Below are positions 1 through 10,197 of a stretch of 64,000 nucleotides of DNA, piece by piece. Source of the stretch: Acidobacteriota bacterium (GTDB lineage Bacteria > Acidobacteriota > Terriglobia > UBA7540); the NCBI GenBank assembly GCA_021787735.1, contig JAJYLL010000007.1, forward strand, positions 23,724-87,723, in the 5' to 3' direction. A program made the position numbers and the translations under genes. The number at the start of each line of letters is the position of its first letter. Within the stretch, counting starts at the first letter, position 1. Below the pieces are notes generated by a model. It ran no database searches and had not been told where the DNA came from. It saw only the letters and a program-made list of their open reading frames with translations.

Positions 1-11
1 GATTAGTGATT

Positions 12-1157
12 ATGCTTGTTCTCGGAATCGAATCCAGTTGTGACGAAACAGCGGCCGCTGTGGTGGAAGACGGCAAGCGAATTCTGTCAAATGTAGTCGC
101 TTCGCAAATCGCAATCCACGAAAGGTTCGGCGGTGTTGTGCCGGAACTGGCGTCGCGAGAGCATCTGAGAAAGATTGTGCCCATTGTCGACGAAGCCTGT
201 CAGCAGGCCGGGGCCCGGCTCGACGACATCGATGCAATTGCAGTTACCGAAGGCCCCGGTCTGATCGGCTCACTGCTGGTAGGCCTGGTTTACGGCAAAG
301 CGCTGGCACTTTCATTAAGGAAGCCTCTGGTCGGAGTGAACCATCTCGAAGGCCACATCCACGCGGTCCTGCTTCAGAATACGATGGAGCAGCAGGAGGG
401 CAAGCCCGTCCCCACCGCCGGTTTCCCGAACATCACCCTTGTGGTCTCGGGCGGGCACACCATCTTGTACCGCGTAGAATCGCATTCATCTCCGGGAAAT
501 GTCACCCCTTCATTTTCGTACCGGATGCTGGGGCAAACGCGCGATGACGCGGCTGGCGAAGCGTTTGACAAAGTCGCCAAACTGCTCGCTCTCGGCTATC
601 CCGGGGGGCCGGTCATAGATCGGCTGTCCAAGCACGGAAATCCACGCGCCTCTGAATTCGGCCGCATTCGAATGAAAGGCAACCAGCTTGATTTCAGTTT
701 TTCCGGTTTGAAAACTGCCGTGCTCTATCGAGTGCGAGGGACACCGCTCGCGGCTGAGGCGGAAGAACGGCGCGCATGGCGCGAGGCATCACCCGACAAG
801 CCCATTTTGGAAGAGCTCCGCGCTCATTGTTCCCAAGCCACGCTGGACCTTGTGGCTAGCTTTCAGGATGCGGTGGTTACCGACCTTATTGAACGTACCG
901 TTGCCGCTGCAAGCGCTGGCGGAATCTGGACCGTCTTTGCGTCCGGAGGCGTCGCATGCAATTCCCTGCTCCGGGAACATTTTGCAAAAGCCGCAGAGGA
1001 ACACGGATTTAACGTCTTCTTTCCCTCTCTACGCCTTTCCACCGACAACGCGGCTATGATCGCCGCCGCAGGTTACTACAAGCTGGCCACAGGACATTGT
1101 GATGATGCTTCCCTGAACGCCCACGCATCCTTCCCATTGGGCACCACTCTCGTATAA
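12..1157 (+). CDS. tsaD: tRNA N6-adenosine threonylcarbamoyltransferase TsaD
   Basis: MLVLGIESSCDETAAAVVEDG N-terminus, HLEGH metal motif and SGGHT; full length. ATG at 12 preferred over the GTG at 6. Confidence 0.97.
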   Translation: MLVLGIESSCDETAAAVVEDGKRILSNVVASQIAIHERFGGVVPELASREHLRKIVPIVDEACQQAGARLDDIDAIAVTEGPGLIGSLLVGLVYGKALALSLRKPLVGVNHLEGHIHAVLLQNTMEQQEGKPVPTAGFPNITLVVSGGHTILYRVESHSSPGNVTPSFSYRMLGQTRDDAAGEAFDKVAKLLALGYPGGPVIDRLSKHGNPRASEFGRIRMKGNQLDFSFSGLKTAVLYRVRGTPLAAEAEERRAWREASPDKPILEELRAHCSQATLDLVASFQDAVVTDLIERTVAAASAGGIWTVFASGGVACNSLLREHFAKAAEEHGFNVFFPSLRLSTDNAAMIAAAGYYKLATGHCDDASLNAHASFPLGTTLV

Positions 1158-1275
1158 CGAATGCCCCTGCACTAGCAACTCCCGGCAATATCAGGAAGCC
1201 CATAACAACACTGCTGCACCGAGTGGTAAGGGTTCTCCTTACCGTTACAGGGTCGTTTTCTGCTAAGCTTTCGAT

Positions 1276-3471
1276 TTGAGTTGGTTCATGCGCTACAAGC
1301 GGCCCGTGCTACCGGCAGGGCCGCGGAAATCTGAGGCCGCAGGAATACGGAAGCTCATGCGCGTCGGTGTTGATACAGGCGGAACGTTCACGGATTGTGT
1401 GGTTACAGACAGCCGGGGCGTCAGAGTTATCAAGGTTTTTTCCGGTTCACCGGCCTCGCCGGAACAGGCCGGCAATGCAATTGTGGAGGGCGTGAGCCAA
1501 CTGGTTGGACAATCACCCGGCAGAACTCTCGACATCATTCACGGCACAACCGTCACCACCAACAGCCTGCTCGAAAGGCGTGGCGCGCGGGTCGCGCTGG
1601 TCACCACCGAAGGATTTGAAGACCTGATTGAAATCGGCCGCCAGGCACGGCCCAAACTTTACGATCTGGACATACGCCGCGAACCTCCGCTGATTCCTCG
1701 ACGCATGCGATTCGGATTGCGCGAACGCACAGCGGCTGACGGAAGTATCCTTGTTCGGCCGGCCGAGCAGGAGCTCGGCAAGCTCAAGAACAAGATCCTG
1801 CGTTCTGGCGCGGAATCAATCGCCGTGTGCCTTCTGTTCTCATTTTCGAATCCCGCCAACGAGCAGCGCGTCATCCGAGCGCTCCGGGAAATTAAGATCC
1901 CACTCTCAATCTCACACCTGATCCTTCCCGAGTTCCGCGAGTACGAGAGGCTTTCAACCACCGTCATCAACGCTTACCTGATGCCGCGGGTTGGCTCGTA
2001 CTTGTCAAGTCTGGAAGATGGAGCGGCAAAGAGGTTCGCCTCGCTCAGCAACAAAACGCATCTCAGCAGAAGTCGGACGCGCGTTCGCGTTTTTGTCATG
2101 GAATCGAGTGGAGGCATCACAACCGCACGGCACGCCGCACGGGAGCCGGTGCGAACTATCCTTTCCGGCCCGGCCGGAGGCGTTGCGGCGGCGGTCCGGC
2201 TCGCAGAACATCTGGGAATCCGGCAAGCCATCAGCTTCGACATGGGAGGAACTTCCACCGACGTCTGCCTGTTTGAAGGCAGTGCGCGGCTTACCAACGA
2301 AACCACGCTCGGGGGGCTTCCGGTCGCAGTTCCTGTGATTGACGTCCATTCGGTCGGAGCCGGCGGCGGGTCACTGACCCGCATTGACGCTGGTGGCGCT
2401 CTTCGAGTAGGGCCGGAAAGCGCAGGAGCAACTCCAGGCCCGGTCTGTTACGGCCACGGTGGACATCGGCCGACCGTCACGGACGCGAACCTTATTCTGG
2501 GAAGGCTCGACCCTGACCATTTTCTTGGCGGCTCTTTTCCCTTGAAGCCTGAAGCCGCCCAGGAAGCGTTTGAGGCGTTCATTCGGAATGAAAGAACAAA
2601 ATCTAGGGCAACCGGGCGACTCCTTAACAGTCCGATCGAACTCGCCCGCGGGATCATCGCCGTAGCCAATGCCAACATGGAACGTGCGCTGCGAGTGATT
2701 TCCGTCGAGCGAGGGCATGACCCGCGGGAGTTTGCGATGATCGCTTTCGGGGGCGCTGGAGGATTGCAGGCCGCCGACCTCGCAAGCGCCCTTGGGGTGG
2801 CGCGCGTCATCATCCCCGCAAACCCTGGAACGTTTTCTGCGCTTGGCATCCTGATGTCAGATGCAATCAAAGACGTGTCGCAATCCGTCCTCATGCCAGT
2901 TCCTGCAAGTTCACCAGGTCCACCGTCTGATTCATTCGAGCGCTGCCTGAATGATATTTCACGCCGGTTCCGCCAGATCGAACAAGCCGCCCGCGCAGAA
3001 CTCCGCCGCGATCATTTTCCGCCGGGCAAAATCCGGGTAGAAAAACAGATTGACGTACGCTACGTCGGACAGTCCTACGAGCTGATGATTCCCTTTTCGC
3101 CGCAATTTCTGGAAGAGTTCAAACGCCTTCACGAGAAAACTTATGGTTACTCGCATGGCCACAAGCCCCTTGAGGTCGTTAATCTGCGCCTGCGCCTGAC
3201 GGTCCCGACTGCTGCGCGACATGTACCACAACGAACCATCAGGGCACGCGCCAGCCAAATTGACAAGGCCGTGGTGAAGCACAAGCGTGTCTGGTTTGGG
3301 AATCAATTCCATCAAACGCCTCTCTATGAACGGGACCGCCTTGGCCGAGGCGTACAATTTAATGGACCCGCTGTAGTGGTCGAATACAGCTCCACTACAG
3401 TTGTGCCTCCCGGTTTTTGCTGCCGTGTGGATAACGGCCTGAACATGGTGTTGACCTGCAATGCGAATTGA
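1276..3471 (+). CDS. Hydantoinase/oxoprolinase alpha subunit (HyuA-like); start may be ATG at 1357
   Basis: RVGVDTGGTFTDCV and FDMGGTSTDVCL motifs of the HyuA/OplAH family; overlaps the following hyuB-like gene. Confidence 0.93.
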   Translation: MSWFMRYKRPVLPAGPRKSEAAGIRKLMRVGVDTGGTFTDCVVTDSRGVRVIKVFSGSPASPEQAGNAIVEGVSQLVGQSPGRTLDIIHGTTVTTNSLLERRGARVALVTTEGFEDLIEIGRQARPKLYDLDIRREPPLIPRRMRFGLRERTAADGSILVRPAEQELGKLKNKILRSGAESIAVCLLFSFSNPANEQRVIRALREIKIPLSISHLILPEFREYERLSTTVINAYLMPRVGSYLSSLEDGAAKRFASLSNKTHLSRSRTRVRVFVMESSGGITTARHAAREPVRTILSGPAGGVAAAVRLAEHLGIRQAISFDMGGTSTDVCLFEGSARLTNETTLGGLPVAVPVIDVHSVGAGGGSLTRIDAGGALRVGPESAGATPGPVCYGHGGHRPTVTDANLILGRLDPDHFLGGSFPLKPEAAQEAFEAFIRNERTKSRATGRLLNSPIELARGIIAVANANMERALRVISVERGHDPREFAMIAFGGAGGLQAADLASALGVARVIIPANPGTFSALGILMSDAIKDVSQSVLMPVPASSPGPPSDSFERCLNDISRRFRQIEQAARAELRRDHFPPGKIRVEKQIDVRYVGQSYELMIPFSPQFLEEFKRLHEKTYGYSHGHKPLEVVNLRLRLTVPTAARHVPQRTIRARASQIDKAVVKHKRVWFGNQFHQTPLYERDRLGRGVQFNGPAVVVEYSSTTVVPPGFCCRVDNGLNMVLTCNAN

Positions 3472-5089
3472 TCCGGCAGAACTCGAAATCTTCAAGAATC
3501 TTTTCCACTCGGTCGCGGAAGAGATGGGTGCCGCGCTGCGCCGCTCTGCGTTCTCGCCAAACATCAAGGAACGGCGCGATTACTCGTGCGCGGTGTTTGA
3601 CGGCCGCGGGGAGGCTGTGGCCATGGGCGACCACATGCCCGTCCATCTGGGTTCGATGCCCGGGTCCGTGGCCGCGGCCATCAAAAGCCTGTCACCGGGG
3701 CCCGGCGACATCGTCGTGCTTAACGATCCTTTTGCCGGGGGTACTCATCTTCCCGACCTCACCTGCGTCATGCCGGTTTTTGCCGGGGCAAGCGAACGAC
3801 AGATGAAATCCGCTCCGCTTTTCTACGTCGCCAATCGCGCTCACCACTCGGACGTAGGAGGCGCACAGCCTGGATCCATGGGACTGAGCGAGGAGATTTT
3901 TCAGGAAGGGCTGCGCATCCCTCCGGTGCTGCTGGTTCGCGACGGACAGCCACAGAGGGACGTCATCGCGATGCTGCTTGCCAACGTGCGAACTCCAACG
4001 GAGCGCGAGGGTGACCTAACAGCCCAGATCGCAGCGTGCAAGCTGGGCGAGCAACGTCTTCAGGAAATGACGCAAAAGTATGGCGTGTGCAAGATTGATT
4101 TCTATCTCAAAGCGCTCCAACGGTATTCGGCCAGCCTGATGCGCCACGCGCTCCGCCGGATTCCCAACGGAACCTATCGCGCGGAAGATTTTCTTGACGA
4201 TGACGGATTTTCAACGCAGCCGGTGCGATTGCGAGTCGCCATCCAAATTCACGAAGGCCGCGCAACCGTGGACTTTACGGGGTCTTCGCCTCAGTGCCGA
4301 GGCAGCATTAACGCCGTACTGGCCATTACAACTTCTGCGGTCTTCTATGTTTTCCGCTGCCTGCTGGGCGAAGACGTTCCCGCCTGCTCGGGATTGCTGG
4401 AACCCGTTGAAATCGTCGCCCCCGAGGGCACCGTCGTCAACGCGCGTCCTCCGGCCGCAGTTGCAGCCGGCAACGTGGAAACCTCACAGCGAATCGTGGA
4501 CGTTCTGTTGCGGGCGTTGGCCAGGGCACTGCCCCGTCGCATCCCGGCGGCAAGTTCGGGTACGATGAACAATCTGTCGTTCGGAGGAATGGATCCGCAC
4601 ACAGGCAAGCCGTTTGCCTATTACGAAACCATCGCAGGCGGCATGGGCGCCCGCCCTGCGGGAGAAGGCTTGAGCGGCGTTCACACGCACATGACCAATT
4701 CGCTGAACACTCCTGTTGAAGCGCTCGAATCCCATTTCCCTGTCCGCGTTTTGCGCACCTCGCTCCGCCAGGGCTCAGGAGGCCGCGGCCAATTCCTTGG
4801 GGGCGACGGCATCATTCGCGAAATCGAGTTTCTCACTAAGGTCCGTTGCAGCATCCTGTCTGACCGGCGGCGTTTTCCGCCATATGGTCTTGCAGGAGGG
4901 CAACCGGGAAAGCCGGGAAAGAATATGCTGGTAGTGAAAGGCAAGGCGCGCAGGCTTCCTTCAAAAGTCGTCCTTAATGTGCCTGCAGGAGGCGTTCTGA
5001 AAATCGAAACTCCAGGCGGCGGCGGATGGGGAAGAGTTCAACAGGCAAGAATCGCAAGGAATAATCGCAGAATCTTAAAGGAGAAATAA
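3461..5089 (+). CDS. Hydantoinase B/oxoprolinase family protein (HyuB-like)
   Basis: IDPAELEIFKNLFHSVAEEMGAALRRSAFSPNIKERRDYSCAVFD; Gly-rich C-terminus TPGGGGWG; overlaps the hyuA-like gene. Confidence 0.93.
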   Translation: MRIDPAELEIFKNLFHSVAEEMGAALRRSAFSPNIKERRDYSCAVFDGRGEAVAMGDHMPVHLGSMPGSVAAAIKSLSPGPGDIVVLNDPFAGGTHLPDLTCVMPVFAGASERQMKSAPLFYVANRAHHSDVGGAQPGSMGLSEEIFQEGLRIPPVLLVRDGQPQRDVIAMLLANVRTPTEREGDLTAQIAACKLGEQRLQEMTQKYGVCKIDFYLKALQRYSASLMRHALRRIPNGTYRAEDFLDDDGFSTQPVRLRVAIQIHEGRATVDFTGSSPQCRGSINAVLAITTSAVFYVFRCLLGEDVPACSGLLEPVEIVAPEGTVVNARPPAAVAAGNVETSQRIVDVLLRALARALPRRIPAASSGTMNNLSFGGMDPHTGKPFAYYETIAGGMGARPAGEGLSGVHTHMTNSLNTPVEALESHFPVRVLRTSLRQGSGGRGQFLGGDGIIREIEFLTKVRCSILSDRRRFPPYGLAGGQPGKPGKNMLVVKGKARRLPSKVVLNVPAGGVLKIETPGGGGWGRVQQARIARNNRRILKEK

Positions 5090-6060
5090 TGGACAACGTA
5101 AATCGTAGAGACTTTATGAAATCAATTGCCGCGGCCGGGGCGCTTGCCAGTGTTCCCGCACAGGCGGCGGAGTCAAATGACGGTGGACCCGTCTTCCTGG
5201 CGACATGGAAGCACGGGCTGCCGGCTGTCAACCGTGCGGCCGAGGTTTTCCACCAGGGTGGGAGCTTGCTGGATGCCATCGAAAAAGGGATCAATATTCC
5301 CGAAGAAGACCCGGAGGTGACGAGCGTCGGTTACGGCGGCCTGCCCAACTCCGAAGGAACTGTCGAACTGGATGCCGGCATCATGGACGGAACCCGGCAC
5401 CGCGCCGGCGCCGTCACCGGCCTCCGAGGAGTAAAGACCCCGATTTCCGTGGCGCGGCTTGTCCTTGAAAAGACCAGCCACACGACCATTGGAGGAATCG
5501 GCCTTCAGGAGTTCGCACGGAACATGGGATACCACCCTGAGCAATTGCTGACTCCTAACAGCCTGAAGAAGTGGATGGAGTGGAAAGCCGACCCTCACCA
5601 CCAGACCTTCTGGCTGAGTCCTGAGAATCACGACACGATCGGCGTGGTGGCAACGGACGGCAAAGGCCACATCGTGGCTGGATGTTCAACATCCGGATTG
5701 GCATGGAAAATTCCGGGCCGGGTTGCGGACTCTCCCCTGGTGGGGTGCGGTTTTTACGCCGACGACCGCGCAGGAGGAGCTTCCGCCACGGGTGACGGCG
5801 ACTTGATGACCAATTACTGCACCAGCGTCTCGATTGTTCATATGATGGGGCGCGGGGCGTCGCCGCAGGAAGCCTGTGAGGAATTGCTTCGGGATATGGT
5901 CAAGGCAATCCCCAAAAACAAAGTGGCCGCGTGTGCGGTTATCGCCATGAACACTCGCGGCGAGGTCGGCGCCGCTTCGATGAATCCTCAGTTCCACCTG
6001 CAGTACGCACTTTGGAAGTCTGGCAAGAGCCAGATGCTGGATTCCAAGGACGTTTACTGA
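5089..6060 (+). CDS. Tat-exported N4-(beta-N-acetylglucosaminyl)-L-asparaginase family Ntn hydrolase
   Basis: NRRDFMKS twin-arginine signal; HDTIGVVATDGKGHIVAGCSTSGLAWKIPGRVADSPLVGCGFYAD matches the T2 Ntn-hydrolase autoprocessing site. Confidence 0.9.
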   Translation: MDNVNRRDFMKSIAAAGALASVPAQAAESNDGGPVFLATWKHGLPAVNRAAEVFHQGGSLLDAIEKGINIPEEDPEVTSVGYGGLPNSEGTVELDAGIMDGTRHRAGAVTGLRGVKTPISVARLVLEKTSHTTIGGIGLQEFARNMGYHPEQLLTPNSLKKWMEWKADPHHQTFWLSPENHDTIGVVATDGKGHIVAGCSTSGLAWKIPGRVADSPLVGCGFYADDRAGGASATGDGDLMTNYCTSVSIVHMMGRGASPQEACEELLRDMVKAIPKNKVAACAVIAMNTRGEVGAASMNPQFHLQYALWKSGKSQMLDSKDVY

Positions 6061-6111
6061 AGGGTAGCATCTGGAAACTGCCGAACATAAGAAGCCACGA
6101 TCGCAGCAGGC

Positions 6112-9100
6112 TTAACCTGCGCTCGTGCCTTCCGCACGAGGGGCCATACCACCAGCAACCAGCATCCAGGCCAGAACCAGCAGGCTAAGTATCAACAGCG
6201 AAACCCCATTCCATCGGAAGAACGTCGAAGGTTGCGATAATAGTTGGACCAGCGGCGAGGCAACCTGAAGGCAGAATATCGCTGCCACGTAGGCGAGAAT
6301 ATTTGATCGGAAGAACCAGGCGATGACCACCACGGCTGCAGCCAGCGGCAATAATCCCATGACCCATCCGGCCGCATATTCACGAACCGAGTGCGCACCC
6401 GCCGGACCCAGGCCCACAACGGCCAGCAAGGCAATCGGCCAGATCCACCATGCCCGGCGCGACCAGCCTGACCGTACCAGGTAGATCAGGATTCCAAGAA
6501 GAGAAGCGTAAACAACTGTAAAAATGAGGGCGTGCAGCAGCACCGCTATCCCCGGCCATGAAGTATCCATCAGGCTTGGGAAGATCTCAAATGAGACGGG
6601 TGCAAATGCCTGGAAGCGGTCGGAAATGGCCGCGTTCACTTGCGAAGTCCCCGCTGCGGCCGCAACGCCGAGAATCAAAGCGATTAGTGCGTCCCGCCGC
6701 CACGTTCGCCTCGCCGCCCCCTTGAAGATCATCCAGGCATCCTGGTACAGGCTGGTCACCAGTGCCACGACAAGCCACCCGATAAGTCCCATCAACAAGG
6801 GAGACACCGCCAGACTGACGCCCAGCATAATCCAGAAATTACTGAGTGAGATTGAAGTGGGGTATCGCTTATAGAGGAGAGGGATAGAAGTTAACTCCAT
6901 CAAAAGCATCAACACCGCCAGCGCAACGCCCACCCACAGAGAGCGCAGCCACAGGATTTTACCGGCGCGCACCTGGTTAACAAACAGCATAATCGCGAGT
7001 GCGGTTAAGCCAATCAGAAGGAGGCTCTCCAGGCCGCGCAGGATCGAGTTTCCGAGGTGCGAAGCTTCGCGCTGGCGGGTCCACGTCTCAGGCAGCTTGA
7101 AGTACCTTGAAGTGCCCACCACCTTATCACCGGCAATGTCCACCGAAACGCGGAAATGCGCGTCTCCCACGTTAAGCGGATCGCCCGGCTTCACTTGCCA
7201 GGTAAGCGTGTAGTCTTCTCGCGCTTTCCGCTTTCTCGCCTCGGAATTCTGAAGTTCAAAGTCCGCAAGCTGATAATCTTTGCGCTGTAGAAAGTCCTCC
7301 GCCAGCGAACGGGCGGCATCGGCAGAAAGTGTTGCTCCCGGCGCGTTCTCATCAAGGATGTGCCGGTCGCCGAATACCTGGTTGTCGATGGGGTCAACAA
7401 ACACGCGGTATTCCTCTCTCTGCAACGGCCTGAAAAAGCGCACTTCCCACAATTCCAGGTGCGTGGCCCGCCTGTAAAGCTGCTCAGAATCTCTGATGGA
7501 AAGATGCTCCAGCATATATCTCAGCGTCAGAGGATCCACATTTTCATCCAGCCATGCGGCACGGTGGTACTCCTGTACCTTCACGCCCTTCCCTTCCAGA
7601 TAGGCCACTGCTGCGCTCTCCGCTTCAGACCGGGCGAAATGAATCTTGATGTCCCGGCCAAAGCGATAGGCAGGAATAAAGGCCAACCCGGCAAGGGCTA
7701 ATATCAAGACTCCCGCCACCATTACCCGACGTCTTTGCAGGGCCTGGTAGATCAAGGGTGATTCAGCTTCCGCACCGCCTTCCGCTTTGGGCGCACGTCT
7801 GATTCCGACGCTTTCGTTCGTTATCTCGGATTCGTCAGAAAAAGTGCCGCTCTTCAGGTAGGCAATCAAGGCCACGATCAGCGGAATCAGCATGATGCCG
7901 GCGGTCAATCCGCCGGAGATCTTTAAATACTCATTTGAAGAACGCAGCAGAAGAAAGGCGGTGTATAGCGCGTCCACTGAGTAATGCCAGATCAGCGTGG
8001 CAAAAATACCAAACCGGAGCATGATGAGGCCCACGATGATCCCGCCAACGCCAACTTCAATTCCGCGAATAAAAAATGGCTGGTTCGGGTAGGCGGAATG
8101 GAGAAACCCCCAGATAAATGCGGCCAGGATCACTCCCGCTGCTCGAGAGCGAAAGATCTTTTCAAGGTAAGGAACGCCGAATGCTCTGAACTGCAATTCC
8201 TCAGAAACGGCAGGGAAAAAGCCCATCAGGAGTACCGCGATCCAGGGAATGCGTGTGTTCAGCAGATTCGAAAACGGAATGTCGGCCGGCGCCCAGGCCC
8301 CCAGCTTATCAGCGGCCAGATAAAAAACCGTCTGATAGGCAAAAAAGAAAAACGTCATGGCAATGCCCACGACATTGGCGATAAAGAAGGCCCGTGACCG
8401 CAAGCCGCGCCAGCTCAGAGTTCGGCGCAACGAAGCCAGCCGCGGAAGGCCCTCACGATAGACAGGCTCCGCGCAGGCAACGATCAGAAATATGAAAGCG
8501 CCGTACATAAGCGCGACCAGAGTCGCGTTACGGAAGTACCCTGCGATAAAACTCGAATAGGAATCGGTTGTGGAGTATCCAAACTGGCTGAGAGAGAATG
8601 AGTTCAGTTGTTCCAGGAAGGAAAGGACGGTCGCAACAACTCCAAATGCCGCCGCCATCCGGAGCGGCACGTCATGGTCGCGCAGCCTCTTCACCAGAAT
8701 GATCAGCATCGCGAGGCTGAGCAGCACAAAGAAAACCTCATCCACCAGTTGCGCGGAGTTGTTGCGGGAGCGGAGGCTCTGGTAATCCCTGATCCACTGG
8801 TCGGGAATCTTGACATACTCGCCATAACCTGCAACCTGGTCGCCATCGACATCCACTTCGACACGATAGCTTCCGTCGCCCAGGTTTACGCTCTTCTCCT
8901 TCCAGGTAAAGCTGTAGTCCCTCCTTGCCGGCCGCTTTTGAGATTCGGAATCAAGGAACTCGAGACCGGAAAGGTCCCTGTGCATCGTGGTCTGAAGAAA
9001 CTGCTCGGCTATTTGTCGCGCCTGTTCCGGACTCAAGGAAGCGCCCGGCGCCGCATCCGGAATTTCGTGGTCAAAGCCCACCACCTGACCTTGCGTGTCA

Positions 9101-9492
9101 ACGTCCACCCGAAATTCTTCCTTCTGTTGGGGCCTGAACCAGCGGTGCGACCAGCGCCACAGGTGGATAGGACCACTGGTCAACTTGTCCATCGCGGCCA
9201 GCCCCTGGGTGCGCTCGAGATAGGTCTTGGCCTCGTCGTCGTAAGAGAAAATAGCGACGTGGCGGTATGCCGCAATGTTAAAGCCACGGGCGGAAAGAAA
9301 CTTTTCCGCAATGGGAAGCGAATCGGCGCGATTGACTCGCAAGGTGAGCGAGGCTTCCGGGAACGCCCTGGAAAAATATTTAACGCCGATCACCAGCGAT
9401 ACGGCAGCCACTGCTATGGCAATGACAATGACTTTGTGTTCGCGAGCTCCAAGTTTCACAGGCATAGGGACCTCTGAAAGGGGCGGATGCAT
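6112..9492 (-). CDS. Large membrane protein with CPBP-type intramembrane protease domain and two related extracytoplasmic modules
   Basis: EELQFRAFGVPYLEKIF, FIWGFLHS and HYSVDAL motifs typical of CPBP; many TM segments; internal repeated soluble region. Confidence 0.8.
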   Translation of the reverse strand: MHPPLSEVPMPVKLGAREHKVIVIAIAVAAVSLVIGVKYFSRAFPEASLTLRVNRADSLPIAEKFLSARGFNIAAYRHVAIFSYDDEAKTYLERTQGLAAMDKLTSGPIHLWRWSHRWFRPQQKEEFRVDVDTQGQVVGFDHEIPDAAPGASLSPEQARQIAEQFLQTTMHRDLSGLEFLDSESQKRPARRDYSFTWKEKSVNLGDGSYRVEVDVDGDQVAGYGEYVKIPDQWIRDYQSLRSRNNSAQLVDEVFFVLLSLAMLIILVKRLRDHDVPLRMAAAFGVVATVLSFLEQLNSFSLSQFGYSTTDSYSSFIAGYFRNATLVALMYGAFIFLIVACAEPVYREGLPRLASLRRTLSWRGLRSRAFFIANVVGIAMTFFFFAYQTVFYLAADKLGAWAPADIPFSNLLNTRIPWIAVLLMGFFPAVSEELQFRAFGVPYLEKIFRSRAAGVILAAFIWGFLHSAYPNQPFFIRGIEVGVGGIIVGLIMLRFGIFATLIWHYSVDALYTAFLLLRSSNEYLKISGGLTAGIMLIPLIVALIAYLKSGTFSDESEITNESVGIRRAPKAEGGAEAESPLIYQALQRRRVMVAGVLILALAGLAFIPAYRFGRDIKIHFARSEAESAAVAYLEGKGVKVQEYHRAAWLDENVDPLTLRYMLEHLSIRDSEQLYRRATHLELWEVRFFRPLQREEYRVFVDPIDNQVFGDRHILDENAPGATLSADAARSLAEDFLQRKDYQLADFELQNSEARKRKAREDYTLTWQVKPGDPLNVGDAHFRVSVDIAGDKVVGTSRYFKLPETWTRQREASHLGNSILRGLESLLLIGLTALAIMLFVNQVRAGKILWLRSLWVGVALAVLMLLMELTSIPLLYKRYPTSISLSNFWIMLGVSLAVSPLLMGLIGWLVVALVTSLYQDAWMIFKGAARRTWRRDALIALILGVAAAAGTSQVNAAISDRFQAFAPVSFEIFPSLMDTSWPGIAVLLHALIFTVVYASLLGILIYLVRSGWSRRAWWIWPIALLAVVGLGPAGAHSVREYAAGWVMGLLPLAAAVVVIAWFFRSNILAYVAAIFCLQVASPLVQLLSQPSTFFRWNGVSLLILSLLVLAWMLVAGGMAPRAEGTSAG

Positions 9493-9607
9493 TCAAACTG
9501 TCACGAGGATTATACCAGTCACCCCGCCGGTCAATGCGAGGAATCGGGGGCAAGACAAAAAAATGCTGCGGTAGCCTTCGACAAGGGTTTCTGCCGCCGA
9601 AAAGCCC

Positions 9608-10135
9608 TTACTTCAGATGCTTAACCATCACCCAGGCCGCCTGTCCGTTGCTGTAATATCCCTCCACTTTATCCACCTTCTTGTAACCTCTCGCTTCATA
9701 AAAAGCCTGCGCCACCAGGTTATCTTCTGCCGTCTCAAGATAGATAAGCCGCAGCCCGGCGTTGCGCGCCCAGTTTTCGGCAACATCCATCAACTCCGTG
9801 CCAACTCCGCGGCGCCGAAAACCCTCCAAGACATCGATGGTTGTAATGTGCCCTATACGGGGAGGTTCGCGGTCCGCAATCAGAAAACCAGCAATCGAGC
9901 CCTCGTGCTCAGCCACCCAGGTCCTTGAAGAACGGTGAGCTATGAACGCGGCCAGAACATCCTGTGGGTAGGAAACACCGGGGGGAAAACACTTCTGGTC
10001 AATTTCGGAAAGTGTGGGCAGATCAGCCGGTCCGAAGGTGCGAATACGCATAAGCGCAAGGAAAGGACTCAAGATGAAAAGGCGATCGGAGAAATTCCGT
10101 TCGACGCATGAAGATCGGGCCGCCGCACGATGCAT
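9608..10135 (-). CDS. GNAT family N-acetyltransferase (RimI-like); start may be downstream (MRIRTFGPAD)
   Basis: IDVLEGFRRRGVGTELMDVAENWARNAGLRLIYLETAEDNLVAQAFYEARGYKKV acetyl-CoA binding motif. Confidence 0.88.
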   Translation of the reverse strand: MHRAAARSSCVERNFSDRLFILSPFLALMRIRTFGPADLPTLSEIDQKCFPPGVSYPQDVLAAFIAHRSSRTWVAEHEGSIAGFLIADREPPRIGHITTIDVLEGFRRRGVGTELMDVAENWARNAGLRLIYLETAEDNLVAQAFYEARGYKKVDKVEGYYSNGQAAWVMVKHLK

Positions 10136-10197
10136 CCGCCAGCTTCAGCGCCGTCACTTGCCGCCGGCATTGGGTCACCTCTGCAAGAGAGGCTCGT

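Noticed and set aside
8608-9477. 289-aa plus-strand ORF and many other long ORFs antisense to conserved genes (e.g. 32408-33187, 52792-53721, 2959-3567)
   Set aside because: They lie antisense to well-supported genes and show no domain motifs; typical shadow ORFs of high-GC coding sequence.
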